A DNA stretch of 17,924 nt. Source: an uncultured Collinsella sp. (GTDB lineage: Bacteria > Actinomycetota > Coriobacteriia > Coriobacteriales > Coriobacteriaceae). The stretch spans positions 1-17,924 of the forward strand of contig CABSMS010000043.1 in the NCBI GenBank assembly GCA_902478885.1, in the 5' to 3' direction. The notes under the pieces are model-generated. The model had not been told where the DNA came from. It searched no databases and saw nothing but the letters and a program-made list of their open reading frames with translations. A program made the position numbers and the translations under genes. This document shows, piece after piece, positions 5,965 through 14,202 of this stretch (position 1 is the first letter of the stretch; each line of letters opens with the position of its first letter).

Positions 5965-8964
5965 ATGAGCGACATCATGAGGCCGATCCCGTTTTCGCAG
6001 CTGATGAACTGGATCATCGAGGAGCACAAGACTCAGGGCGCCGTCTTTGGCGTGCGCAAGATGGTCACGACCAACCAGGAGGGTGCGCTTCCCATTTTTG
6101 ACGAGCGCATCGAGACTCCGTTTGGCCCGGCCGCCGGTCCCAACACGCAGCTGGCCCAGAACATCGTGGCCTCTTATGTGGCTGGTTCCCGCTTCTTTGA
6201 GCTTAAGACCGTTCAGGTTATGGACGGCGAGGAGCTCTCCAAGTGCGTTAACAAGCCCTGCATTGTGGCGCAGGACGAGTGCTACAACTGCGAGTGGTCG
6301 ACCGAGCTCGAGGTTCCGCAGGCCTTTGCCGAGTACGTGAAGGCATGGTTCGCCTGCCACCTGATCGCTCGCGAGTATGGTCTGGGCAGCCCGGACGGCT
6401 TTGTCTTTAACATGTCCGTGGGCTATGACCTCGAGGGCATCAAGAGCCCCAAGGTCGATGCGTACATTGAGGGCATGAAGGACGCCAGCGGCTCCGAGGT
6501 TTGGAACGAGTGCCGCACGTGGGCGCTCGCTAACCTGGACAAGTTTGAGCATGTCGATGCCGCGTTTGTCGAGTCCATCCCGGCGCGCGTCTCCAACTCC
6601 ATTACCGAGTCCACGCTGCATGGCTGCCCGCCGGCGGAGATCGAGCGCATCGCGACCTATCTGATTACCGAGAAGGGTCTCAACACCTACATCAAGTGCA
6701 ACCCCACGCTGCTGGGCTATGAGTTTGCCCGCCAGCGCCTCAACGAGCTGGGCTTTGACTACATCGTCTTCGATGACACGCACTTCCGCGAGGACCTGCA
6801 GTGGGCCGACGCCGTGCCCATGTTCGAGCGCCTGATTGCCCTGTGCGCCGAGCACGGCCTGGAGTTTGGCGTCAAGCTGACCAACACGTTCCCCGTCGAC
6901 GTGACGAGAAACGAGCTGCCCTCCACCGAGATGTACATGTCCGGCCGTTCGCTGTTCTCGCTGACCATCGAGGCCGCCCGTCGCATTACCGAGCAGTTCG
7001 ATGGCAAGCTGCGCATTAGCTACTCTGGCGGTGCTACGGTCTACAACATCCGCGCCCTGTACGATGCCGGCATTTGGCCCGTTACCTTGGCGACCGACGT
7101 GCTCAAGCCCGGTGGCTACGAGCGCTTTAGCCAGATGGCAGGCGAGTTTACCGACCTGGATGGTAAGCCGTTCGCGGGCGTCTCTCTCGAGGCCGTGACT
7201 GCGATTCAGACCGATTCGCTCACCAACCCGCTCTACAAGAAGCCGCTGCGCCCGCTGCCCGACCGCAAGGTCGCCGGCAAGAGCCCGCTTTCCGACTGCT
7301 TTACCACGCCGTGCCGTACGAGCTGCCCCATTCAGCAGGACATTCCCGCCTACTTGGCGGCTGTTGACGAGGGCCGCTACGAGGACGCGCTCAACATCAT
7401 CATCGAGCGCAATGCCCTGCCGTTCATTACCGGCTCCATCTGCCCGCATCCCTGCGGCCGTGCCTGCGAGCGTGCATTTTACGAGCCCGAGGGCGCCCAG
7501 ATTCGCGCCAGCAAGCTCAAGGCCGCCCGTGAGGCCATGGCCGCCGTGCTGCCCAAGCTGCGCGCCCAGGCCATCGCAAACGACGGCGAGCACAACGTTG
7601 CCGTTATCGGCGGCGGCCCGGCCGGCCTGGCGACCGCGTTCTTCCTGACGCGTGCCGGCGTGCCCGTCACCATCTTTGAGGCCCGCGACTCTCTCGGCGG
7701 CGTGGTCCGTCACGTGATTCCCGAGTTCCGTATTGCGAGCGACGATATCTCCCACGATGCCGAGCTCTGCCTGGCCTTTGGCGCCAAGGTGCAGCTCAAC
7801 GCTCGCGTTGATTCCATTGACGAGCTCAAGGCCCAGGGCTTTACCGACGTGGTCGTGGCCACCGGTGCCTGGATGCCCGGCTCTGCGGGCCTGGGCGAGG
7901 GCGCTGAGCTCGACGTGCTGGAGTTCCTCGAGGCCGCCAAGAAGGGCGAGAAGCTCGAGCTGGGTGAGGACGTCGTGGTCATTGGCGCCGGCAACACCGC
8001 CATGGACGCGGCCCGCGTGGCCAAGCGCCTTGCCGGCGTGAAGAACGTGCGCCTGGTGTATCGCCGCACCAAGAAGCAGATGCCCGCCGACGAGGAAGAG
8101 CTTGATCTTGCTCTTGCCGACGGCGTTGAGTTCTGCGAGCTGCTGGCGCCCAAGGCGCTCAACGGTGCCGTGCTGACCTGCGACGTTATGGAGCTTGGCG
8201 AGCCGGATGCAAGCGGCCGTCGCAGCCCTGTCGCCACGGGCGAGACCGTCGAGCTTTCCGCCACCACGGTGATCTGTGCCGTGGGCGAGGGCATCGATGC
8301 CAGCCTGTACGATGCCGCGGGCGTCGAGCACGACCGTCGCGGCCGCCTTGCCGCCACCTCCACCGGCGTCGAGGGCGTCTGGGCTGCGGGCGACTGCCGT
8401 CGCGGTCCTGCCACCGTGGTCGAGGCCATCGCCGATGCCGCCGAGGTTGCCCGTGCCATCGCCGGCGTGGACTTTAACAAGTACGCCGACCAGAATGCTC
8501 AGACCGGTCGCGAGGACACTTGCTACGAGAGCAAGGGGTCGCTGTGCCGCGACAAGCGCAACTGCACCAAGACTCGCTGCCTGGGCTGCGGCTCGGTGTG
8601 CGAGGTCTGCTGCGATGTGTGCCCCAACCGCGCCAACGTGGCAATTAAGGTGCCGGGCCTGGCCAAGCATCAGGTCGTCCATGTCGACGGCATGTGCAAC
8701 GAGTGCGGCAACTGCGCCGTGTTCTGCCCCTACCAGGAGGGTCGTCCCTACAAGGACAAGCTCACCCTGTTCTGGAGCGAGCAGGACATGGAGAACTCCG
8801 AGAACGAGGGCTTCCTGGCTGTGGACGAGGACCACTTTAAGGTCCGCGTCGCCGGCACGGTCCGCACCGTCTCGGTCGATGCCGTCAACACCGGTCTTCC
8901 CGAGGCCGTCCGCCTGACCATCAGGGCCGTGCGCGACAACTATTCGTACCTTCTTAAGAAATAG
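5965..8964 (+). CDS. ygfK: YgfK: flavin/[4Fe-4S] oxidoreductase of purine hydroxylase cluster (annotated putative selenate reductase subunit)
   Basis: This is a 999-residue protein, near the usual YgfK length. GAGAGGAG precedes the ATG at 5965 by 6 nt; the longer reading from 5842 adds only an Arg-rich translation of the spacer. Residues 1-430 form the YgfK-specific barrel-like region related to dihydropyrimidine dehydrogenase. Cys clusters at 445/450/454 and 493/497/501 form the GltD-type Fe-S domain. FAD binding follows at VIGGGPAG (547-554), NAD(P) binding at VVIGAGNTAMDAA (671-683), and a second FAD contact at GVWAAGDCRRGPATVVEAI. The C-terminus carries Cys-rich ferredoxin motifs (872-886 and C911/C914/C917/C921). 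The layout is that of an NAD(P)H-linked electron-bifurcating or transfer reductase. The selenate reductase name is historical; its conserved neighbours ssnA and xdhD point to purine metabolism. It probably exchanges electrons with the ferredoxin encoded next. It is cytosolic. Confidence 0.94.
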   Translation: MSDIMRPIPFSQLMNWIIEEHKTQGAVFGVRKMVTTNQEGALPIFDERIETPFGPAAGPNTQLAQNIVASYVAGSRFFELKTVQVMDGEELSKCVNKPCIVAQDECYNCEWSTELEVPQAFAEYVKAWFACHLIAREYGLGSPDGFVFNMSVGYDLEGIKSPKVDAYIEGMKDASGSEVWNECRTWALANLDKFEHVDAAFVESIPARVSNSITESTLHGCPPAEIERIATYLITEKGLNTYIKCNPTLLGYEFARQRLNELGFDYIVFDDTHFREDLQWADAVPMFERLIALCAEHGLEFGVKLTNTFPVDVTRNELPSTEMYMSGRSLFSLTIEAARRITEQFDGKLRISYSGGATVYNIRALYDAGIWPVTLATDVLKPGGYERFSQMAGEFTDLDGKPFAGVSLEAVTAIQTDSLTNPLYKKPLRPLPDRKVAGKSPLSDCFTTPCRTSCPIQQDIPAYLAAVDEGRYEDALNIIIERNALPFITGSICPHPCGRACERAFYEPEGAQIRASKLKAAREAMAAVLPKLRAQAIANDGEHNVAVIGGGPAGLATAFFLTRAGVPVTIFEARDSLGGVVRHVIPEFRIASDDISHDAELCLAFGAKVQLNARVDSIDELKAQGFTDVVVATGAWMPGSAGLGEGAELDVLEFLEAAKKGEKLELGEDVVVIGAGNTAMDAARVAKRLAGVKNVRLVYRRTKKQMPADEEELDLALADGVEFCELLAPKALNGAVLTCDVMELGEPDASGRRSPVATGETVELSATTVICAVGEGIDASLYDAAGVEHDRRGRLAATSTGVEGVWAAGDCRRGPATVVEAIADAAEVARAIAGVDFNKYADQNAQTGREDTCYESKGSLCRDKRNCTKTRCLGCGSVCEVCCDVCPNRANVAIKVPGLAKHQVVHVDGMCNECGNCAVFCPYQEGRPYKDKLTLFWSEQDMENSENEGFLAVDEDHFKVRVAGTVRTVSVDAVNTGLPEAVRLTIRAVRDNYSYLLKK

Positions 8965-8975
8965 GCGAGTCTCTT

Positions 8976-9455
8976 ATGGCCAAATCCATTCAACATAACG
9001 TGGCCTACGTTGCCTGCGGAAGTGGTTGCGCTTCCGCAGGCGGCGACGCCCGCTGCAGCGAAGGCTGCATTGGCTGTGGCGCCTGCGTCACGGCCTGCCC
9101 CCACGGCGCCATTGCGCTGGTCGATGGCATCGCCCGCGTGGATCGCTCCAAGTGCACGGGCTGTGGCCTGTGCGGCATGGCGTGCCCGCAGCGCGTGATT
9201 GCCTTCGTTCCCGGCTACCAGAACATTCTGGTGCGCTGCAACAACACCGATAAGGGCGCCATCGCTCGCAAGATCTGCGACACGAGCTGCATCGGTTGCG
9301 GCATGTGCGCTAAAAAGTGCCCTGCCGGCGCTATCCGCATCGAGGACAACTGCGCCCATATCGACGGCGTGGACTGCCTGTCGTGCGGCATGTGCGCCGT
9401 CGTCTGCCCGCATGGCGCCATCCACGACCGCACCGGCATCGCCGCCGGCGTGTAG
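8976..9455 (+). CDS. ferredoxin-like protein with four [4Fe-4S] motifs
   Basis: This 159-residue cytosolic protein carries four complete CxxCxxCxxxC motifs: C31/34/37/41, C60/63/66/70, C105/108/111/115 and C134/137/140/144. It is thus likely to hold four [4Fe-4S] clusters in two 2[4Fe-4S] modules. The middle (ILVRCNNTDKGAIARKICDTSCIGC) resembles the C-terminal half of RnfB. Three more Cys residues near the N-terminus (14, 18, 27) are unusual. It starts 11 nt after the ygfK stop and ends 12 nt before xdhD, so the three are surely co-transcribed and probably form one electron-transfer unit. In E. coli the corresponding place next to xdhD is taken by an FAD-subunit gene (ygfM). I infer that this protein wires XdhD to YgfK. 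The ribosome site is weak (AGGCGAG). Confidence 0.93.
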   Translation: MAKSIQHNVAYVACGSGCASAGGDARCSEGCIGCGACVTACPHGAIALVDGIARVDRSKCTGCGLCGMACPQRVIAFVPGYQNILVRCNNTDKGAIARKICDTSCIGCGMCAKKCPAGAIRIEDNCAHIDGVDCLSCGMCAVVCPHGAIHDRTGIAAGV

Positions 9456-9467
9456 AAGGGAATCACC

Positions 9468-12245
9468 ATGGCACAGGAATTCACTTTTACCGTTAACGGC
9501 GTCGAGCGCACGACGACCCAAAACAAGCCGCTGCTGCGCTACCTGCGCGACGACCTGCATATTCACTCCGCCAAGGACGGCTGCTCCGAGGGCGCCTGCG
9601 GCACCTGCACCATCCATGTGGACGGTGCGGCCGTCAAGGCGTGCGTACTGACCACCGCTCTTGCCGCCGGTCGCAACATCGTGACCGTCGAGGGCCTGCC
9701 CCAGGACGTGCGCGAGGCCTTTGTGTACGCCTTTGGCGCCGTGGGTGCCGTACAGTGCGGTTTTTGCATTCCCGGCATGGTCATGGCGGGTGCAGCGCTC
9801 ATCGCCGAGGACCCCGAGCCCACCGAGGAGCAGATCAAGTACGCCATTCGCGGTAACGTCTGCCGCTGCACCGGCTACAAAAAGATTATCGAGGGCATCT
9901 CGTTGGCCGCAGCGGTGCTCCGCGGCGAAAAGCAGGTTGACGAGGACCTGGAGCGCGGCGACGACTACGGCGTGGGCAAGCGCGCCTTTCGTATCGACGT
10001 GCGCAAGAAGGTGCTCGGCGAGGGCAAGTACCCCGACGACATCGACGAGCTCGATCAGCCGGGCCTGACCTATGCCAGCGCCGTGCGCTCCAAGTATCCG
10101 CGCGCCCGCGTGCTCTCCATCGACACCTCCAAGGCCGAGGCCTTGCCCGGTGTGGTGGGCATCCTGCGCGCCGAGGACGTGCCGGTCAACCAGGTCGGCC
10201 ACCTTATCCAGGACTGGGACGTCATGATCGCGGCGGGCGATATCACCCGCTGCGTGGGCGATGCCATCGTGCTGGTGGTCGCCGAGGACGAGGCGACGCT
10301 CGAGAAGGCCAAGAAGCTCGTAACGATTGACTACGAGCCGCTGGAGCCCGTGCGCAACATTGTCGAGGCCAGGGCCGCCGACGCCCCGCGCCTGCATGAC
10401 AGCTTCTTTGCCTTCGGCAACACGGTGGAGCTCAAGGACAACGTGTGCCAGAGCCGCCACGTGACGCGCGGCGACGCCGCCAAGGCGCTGGCAGAGAGCG
10501 CATTCACCGTGACGCAGCGCTTTACCACGCCCTTTACCGAGCATGCCTTCTTGGAGCCCGAGTGCGCCGTTGCCTTCCCGTACAAGAACGGCGTCAAGGT
10601 GCAGTCGACCGACCAAGGCGCCTACGATACGCGTAAAGAGTGCGCCCACATGTTTGGCTGGGATAGCGAGCCCGAGCGTGTGGTTGTCGAGACCATGCTC
10701 GTGGGTGGCGGCTTTGGCGGTAAGGAGGACGTGTCCATCCAGCACCTGGCCGCGCTCGCCGCATATAAGTTCCAGCGTCCTGTGAAGTGCAAGCTCGCGC
10801 GTGCCGAGTCGCTCGCTTTCCATCCCAAGCGCCATGCCATGGACGGTACCTTTACGCTGGGCTGCGACGCCGAGGGCAACTTTACCGGTCTGGATTGCGA
10901 GATCAACTTTGACACCGGCGCCTACGCGTCGCTGTGCGGCCCGGTGCTCGAGCGCGCCTGCACGCATGCCGTCGGCCCCTACAAGTACCAGAACACCGAC
11001 ATTCGCGGTTTTGGCTACTACACCAACAACCCGCCCGCCGGCGCGTACCGCGGCTTTGGCGTTTGCCAGTCCGAGTTTGCGCTCGAGAGCCTGATCGACC
11101 TGCTGGCAGAAAAGGTCGGCCTGGATCCGTGGGAGATTCGCTACCGAAACGCTATCGAGCCGGGCGAGGTTTTGCCCAACGGCCAGATTGCCGACTGCTC
11201 CACGGCGCTTAAGGAGACACTGCTCGAGGTCAAGGATGCCTACTATGCGCATCCCGGACACGCCGGTATCGCCTGCGCCATGAAGAACGCCGGTGTGGGT
11301 GTGGGCCTGCCCGATGCCGGCCGCTGCAAGATTCGCATCGAGAACGGCGTGGCTGTGGTCTATGCCGCCACGTCCGACATCGGCCAGGGCTGCAACACCG
11401 TCTTTTTGCAAGACGTTGCCGAGGCCTGCGGTCTGCCGCTTCGCTGCATTGCCAACGGCGAGTGCTCCACCGAGAACGCTCCCGACTCCGGCACCACGTC
11501 TGGCTCGCGTCAGACGGTCGTGACCGGCGAGGCCGTGCGCGGTGCCGCCTTCCTGCTGCGCGATGCCATGCTTGACATCGAGGCCGGCAAGTCTGCGCCC
11601 GCCGCTCCCGTGAGCGCGCATGGCGACGGCGTCAAGATCGAGTACGACGACGGCCGCGCCTATCAGCTGCGCACGCAGGAACTCGTCGCCGGCCAGGGTA
11701 TGCATCCTCAGGATCCCGCGGCCGCCATCAAGGCACTCGAGGGATGCGAGTTTGGCTACGTGTACTTGGAGCCGACCGACAAGCTGGGTGCGGATGTTCC
11801 CAACCCCAAGAGTCATATCTGCTACGGCTTTGCCACGCATGTGGTTATTCTGGATGACGACGGCCGCGTGAGCGAGGTCTATGCCGCGCACGATTCCGGC
11901 AAGGTGGTCAACCCCATCTCCATCCAGGGCCAGATCGAAGGCGGCGTGCTCATGGGTATGGGCTATGCGCTTACCGAGGACTGGCCGCTCAAGGACTGCG
12001 TGCCCCAGGCAAGGTACGGCACGCTCGGGTTGTTCCGTGCGCCCGAGATTCCGGATATCCACGCCATCTACGTGGAGAAGGACGAGCTGCTGCCCGTGGC
12101 ATATGGCGGCAAGGGCATCGGCGAGATCGCAACGATTCCCACGGCGCCCGCCGTACAGAACGCCTACCGCGCGTTTGACGGCAAGCTGCGTCCGGATCTG
12201 CCCATGGTGGATACGCCCTACAGCCGCGTCCGCAACCGCGGGTAG
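9468..12245 (+). CDS. xdhD: XdhD-type fused [2Fe-2S]/molybdopterin purine hydroxylase (selenium-dependent xanthine dehydrogenase family)
   Basis: The 925 residues combine two subunits of the xanthine dehydrogenase family. Residues 1-155 are the small subunit: plant-type [2Fe-2S] ligands C39/C44/C47/C59 and a second cluster at C97/C100/C132/C134. Residues about 165-925 are the molybdopterin subunit, with Q383 (TDQGAYD), the GGGFGGKE loop (413-420), GAYRGFG (525-531) and the catalytic Glu886 in GKGIGEIATIP. The whole chain is intact. It hydroxylates a purine such as hypoxanthine or xanthine, or runs in reverse on urate; the substrate cannot be fixed from sequence. Relatives need a labile selenium atom at the Mo centre, not selenocysteine, which fits the lack of in-frame TGA. 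AAGGGA precedes the ATG. No FAD-binding domain is present in the protein or nearby. Cofactor-insertion genes (XdhC, MocA, YqeB types) are not in the window. Confidence 0.95.
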   Translation: MAQEFTFTVNGVERTTTQNKPLLRYLRDDLHIHSAKDGCSEGACGTCTIHVDGAAVKACVLTTALAAGRNIVTVEGLPQDVREAFVYAFGAVGAVQCGFCIPGMVMAGAALIAEDPEPTEEQIKYAIRGNVCRCTGYKKIIEGISLAAAVLRGEKQVDEDLERGDDYGVGKRAFRIDVRKKVLGEGKYPDDIDELDQPGLTYASAVRSKYPRARVLSIDTSKAEALPGVVGILRAEDVPVNQVGHLIQDWDVMIAAGDITRCVGDAIVLVVAEDEATLEKAKKLVTIDYEPLEPVRNIVEARAADAPRLHDSFFAFGNTVELKDNVCQSRHVTRGDAAKALAESAFTVTQRFTTPFTEHAFLEPECAVAFPYKNGVKVQSTDQGAYDTRKECAHMFGWDSEPERVVVETMLVGGGFGGKEDVSIQHLAALAAYKFQRPVKCKLARAESLAFHPKRHAMDGTFTLGCDAEGNFTGLDCEINFDTGAYASLCGPVLERACTHAVGPYKYQNTDIRGFGYYTNNPPAGAYRGFGVCQSEFALESLIDLLAEKVGLDPWEIRYRNAIEPGEVLPNGQIADCSTALKETLLEVKDAYYAHPGHAGIACAMKNAGVGVGLPDAGRCKIRIENGVAVVYAATSDIGQGCNTVFLQDVAEACGLPLRCIANGECSTENAPDSGTTSGSRQTVVTGEAVRGAAFLLRDAMLDIEAGKSAPAAPVSAHGDGVKIEYDDGRAYQLRTQELVAGQGMHPQDPAAAIKALEGCEFGYVYLEPTDKLGADVPNPKSHICYGFATHVVILDDDGRVSEVYAAHDSGKVVNPISIQGQIEGGVLMGMGYALTEDWPLKDCVPQARYGTLGLFRAPEIPDIHAIYVEKDELLPVAYGGKGIGEIATIPTAPAVQNAYRAFDGKLRPDLPMVDTPYSRVRNRG

Positions 12246-12314
12246 GGCAGGGCGCGGACAGCCATTGCTGACGAGCTGTTCGCGCTCAACATCAACTGCA
12301 TATGCTGCGCTTTT

Positions 12315-12350
12315 GGCCCCAGCTCCATCGCGAGCCGGGGCCTTTTGTTT
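12315..12350 (+). terminator. Rho-independent terminator of the purine operon
   Basis: GGCCCC-A-GCTC pairs with GAGC-C-GGGGCC (one A/C mismatch) around a 6-nt loop, followed by TTTTGTTT. It lies 70 nt after the xdhD stop and ends where the palindrome array begins. Most of it recurs in a damaged form at 16042-16070. Confidence 0.9.
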
Positions 12351-12355
12351 GGAGT

Positions 12356-12884
12356 GGAAACTGTGTCCCGGAATTGGCGCTCAGAATGGGATGCACTTTC
12401 CGGTAGAGCCTCTGGCGGAAAGCGTGCCCCGGAATTCGGCTCCAGAGTGGGATGCGCTTTCCGGTTGGAGCTTCAAATGGAAAGTGCATCCCGGAATCCG
12501 CGCCTGGAATGGGATGCGCTTTCCGGAACAGCCCTCAACCGGAAGCTGCGTCCCAGTATTTCGCTTCAGGGTGGGATGCCGTTTCCGGCTGAACCCTCAG
12601 GCGGAAAGTTCATCCCAGAATTGACGCTCAGAGTGGGACACGGTTTCCGGATAGAACCTCAGCGGAAACTGCGTCCCAGTTTGAGCGTCTATTCCGGGAT
12701 GCAGTTTCCGCTGAAGGACTCAACCGGAAAGCCTGTCCCATTCTGAGACGGGATTCCGGGGCACGCTTTCCGCTAGGCCCGCCATCCGGAAAGTGCATCC
12801 CGTTTTGAGCGTCCAGACTGGGACGCGCTTTCCGTTGGCGTGGCCGTTGGGAAAACGCGGCCCAGATAGGGGGGATGCGATCCG
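12356..12884. repeat. array A: eight 46-nt imperfect palindromes on a 62-bp period, plus a degenerate ninth
   Basis: Units begin at 12356/7, 12417, 12479, 12541, 12603, 12664, 12726 and 12788, so steps are 61 or 62 bp. Each unit has a left arm like GGAAAGTGCATCCC, an 18-nt loop often containing GCTCAGA, and a right arm like GGGATGCGCTTTCC. Linkers of 15-16 nt are also related (GG....CCTCA..C). A decayed unit covers 12848-12884. The arms pair with one to three mismatches or G-U pairs in most units, while unit 5 is weak. The array fills the gap between the operon terminator and the minus-strand gene at 12907. The 62-bp step is not a multiple of three, so the open frame across it does not encode a repeat protein. 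I know no named family that fits. Confidence 0.9.
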
Positions 12885-12906
12885 GCGATGCGCGGCCTAG
12901 CAGCTC

Positions 12907-13905
12907 CTACAGCTCCACTTCGTTGAGCCACGCCGGCAGCGCGGTCTGCCGGATGCCTGCCGTCTGCAGCTTTTTGGCGAGCATTCCTGCCGAGCGGACC
13001 TCGTTTATGGTAAAGCGCAGCAGAGGGTGACCGTAGAGCGATAGGTGCGCCTCGCGCTGTCGTTCGGCAACGAGCGCCTCGGCGGTGGTGCGCCCGGCTA
13101 GCATGGCCTGGTCGGTATATTTGACGAGCCCGTCGAGTTCTCCCAACGTGAGCTCCCGCGCCTGGGTCTCCCAGGCAAAGTCCGTTCGCATGGTTTCGGT
13201 CGAATCGAAGGGGTCCGTCAGCTCGTATTGAAGCCAGTCGGGCGCAAAACCGGTCTCGATCATGACGGCTCGGGCGACCGATTCCCCACCGCTCTCGGCG
13301 CGGACGTCGGCATATCGAAGCGTTGTGAGGGCGGTGCGAATTGCGCGACCATTGCGGGCAGTCGCTCGTTGCTCAACGGCCTCCATCAGCTGTTCCCGCG
13401 TAAGGCCGAGCTTTGAGATCGCCGAATCGGCAATGGGCATGCCGTCGGCAAAACCAGTTTGCAGCAGGCAATCTGTGGCCGTTTGGATAGGCGGCGTTAC
13501 CGATATGCCGACTCTGCGTATTGCACCGGCCGGCTCAATCTGGTGCCGCTGAATATGTGCGCCCGGACGAGCCGACGGCTTTGTCGAGCTGCAGACATGC
13601 ACGACATTCAGGTGTCGCCACGAGACCTCGAGCCCCAGCAGGCAGGCAGCCGAAAACGAGCAGAACGTCCAATCGGGGTGGATGATCGCAAGGGCGCGGA
13701 TAATCTCGCAATGGCGTTGCGCTCGGTTTAGTTCATCCCAGCGTATTTTGCGCGCGAACAATCCCGGCATGGGGGAGACGACCATGTCGCCGATGCGCCG
13801 CAGGAGCGCTTTTCGGATCGCCGCGCTCGGGGGAATCAGACAGCGCCCCTCTTGTTCGGCTTGGGTGAGCAGTTGGTCGATGAGTTGGTCATTGCAATGG
13901 GTCAT
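12907..13905 (-). CDS. AbiEi/DUF559-like protein: antitoxin-type N-terminus with nuclease-fold C-terminus
   Basis: The protein has 332 residues, and its ATG at 13905 follows a strong AGGAGGCGGT ribosome site. Residues 1-200 resemble the type IV AbiEi antitoxin-like proteins common in actinobacteria: an N-terminal segment ending in MPGLFARK, then SFSAACLLGLEV and PPIQTATDCLLQTGFADGMPIADSAIS. Residues about 204-265 resemble the DUF559/Vsr-like endonuclease fold: RTDFAW with D242, LGELDGLVKY with E256 and K262, in the order of a PD-(D/E)XK site. No AbiEii-type nucleotidyltransferase toxin gene lies beside it, so it is an orphan and need not be an antitoxin. Its role (defence, regulation or DNA processing) is unknown. 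Palindrome arrays flank it on both sides, and three 11-bp repeats lie upstream. Confidence 0.65.
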   Translation of the reverse strand: MTHCNDQLIDQLLTQAEQEGRCLIPPSAAIRKALLRRIGDMVVSPMPGLFARKIRWDELNRAQRHCEIIRALAIIHPDWTFCSFSAACLLGLEVSWRHLNVVHVCSSTKPSARPGAHIQRHQIEPAGAIRRVGISVTPPIQTATDCLLQTGFADGMPIADSAISKLGLTREQLMEAVEQRATARNGRAIRTALTTLRYADVRAESGGESVARAVMIETGFAPDWLQYELTDPFDSTETMRTDFAWETQARELTLGELDGLVKYTDQAMLAGRTTAEALVAERQREAHLSLYGHPLLRFTINEVRSAGMLAKKLQTAGIRQTALPAWLNEVEL

Positions 13906-13960
13906 GAGCTACCGCCTCCTTTTGGGTAGCAAAAACGTATCAGCCGGAACTTGCCGCTCA

Positions 13961-13990
13961 GCTGACCAAAAGCTGACCAAAATCTAACCA
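13961..13990 (-). promoter_or_regulatory. three 11-bp tandem repeats upstream of the AbiEi-like gene
   Basis: On the plus strand GCTGACCAAAA occurs twice end to end (13961-13971, 13972-13982), followed by the partial copy TCTAACCA (13983-13990). An 11-bp step puts each copy on the same face of the helix. The site is 55-85 bp upstream of the ATG at 13905, where an autoregulatory operator would lie. The core TGACCAAAAG also occurs at 2653-2662. Confidence 0.5.
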
Positions 13991-14202
13991 TGCAGGTAGA
14001 TGGCCTGGTTTTGACGTCATTTTTTGAAGCTGAATCGGTGGGCGGTAATCGGCATCCGTGAACGGTAGCTAGATATGAAGCCTTGGTAAGTTTAGGGACG
14101 TTTACTTTTCCGAAAAAGAGCAATCTATCTGCTGTTTTGTGTTTCTGGATCGCATATTTGAAGGCATGTGATAAAGGCGGCGGATCGTCGACTGGTATCT
14201 GC
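13991..14202. other. gap without recognised genes
   Basis: This AT-richer stretch lies between the 11-bp repeats and array B. A 73-codon minus-strand frame crosses it but has no family resemblance or ribosome site. I see no other structure in it. Confidence 0.5.

Noticed and set aside
5797..8835. 1012-codon minus-strand open frame opposite ygfK
   Set aside because: It is a shadow of biased codon use in ygfK, with no domain resemblance and no ribosome site.
8940..12062. 1040-codon minus-strand open frame opposite the ferredoxin and xdhD
   Set aside because: It spans two real genes on the other strand and shows no recognisable motif.
5965..12245. selenocysteine codons in the selenium-linked genes
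   Set aside because: No in-frame TGA is present. This enzyme family is thought to use a labile selenium ligand, which needs no selenocysteine.
12345..12746. 133-codon open frame through array A, with repeated peptide pieces
   Set aside because: The repeat step of 62 bp changes frame each unit, so the likeness between peptide pieces only reflects the DNA repeat. Other frames are also open here.
12356..12884. CRISPR array
   Set aside because: The intervals between conserved blocks are 15-16 nt and related to one another, not unique spacers, and no cas gene is present.
13902..14123. 73-codon minus-strand frame upstream of the AbiEi-like gene
   Set aside because: No ribosome site or family resemblance, and it covers the 11-bp operator-like repeats.
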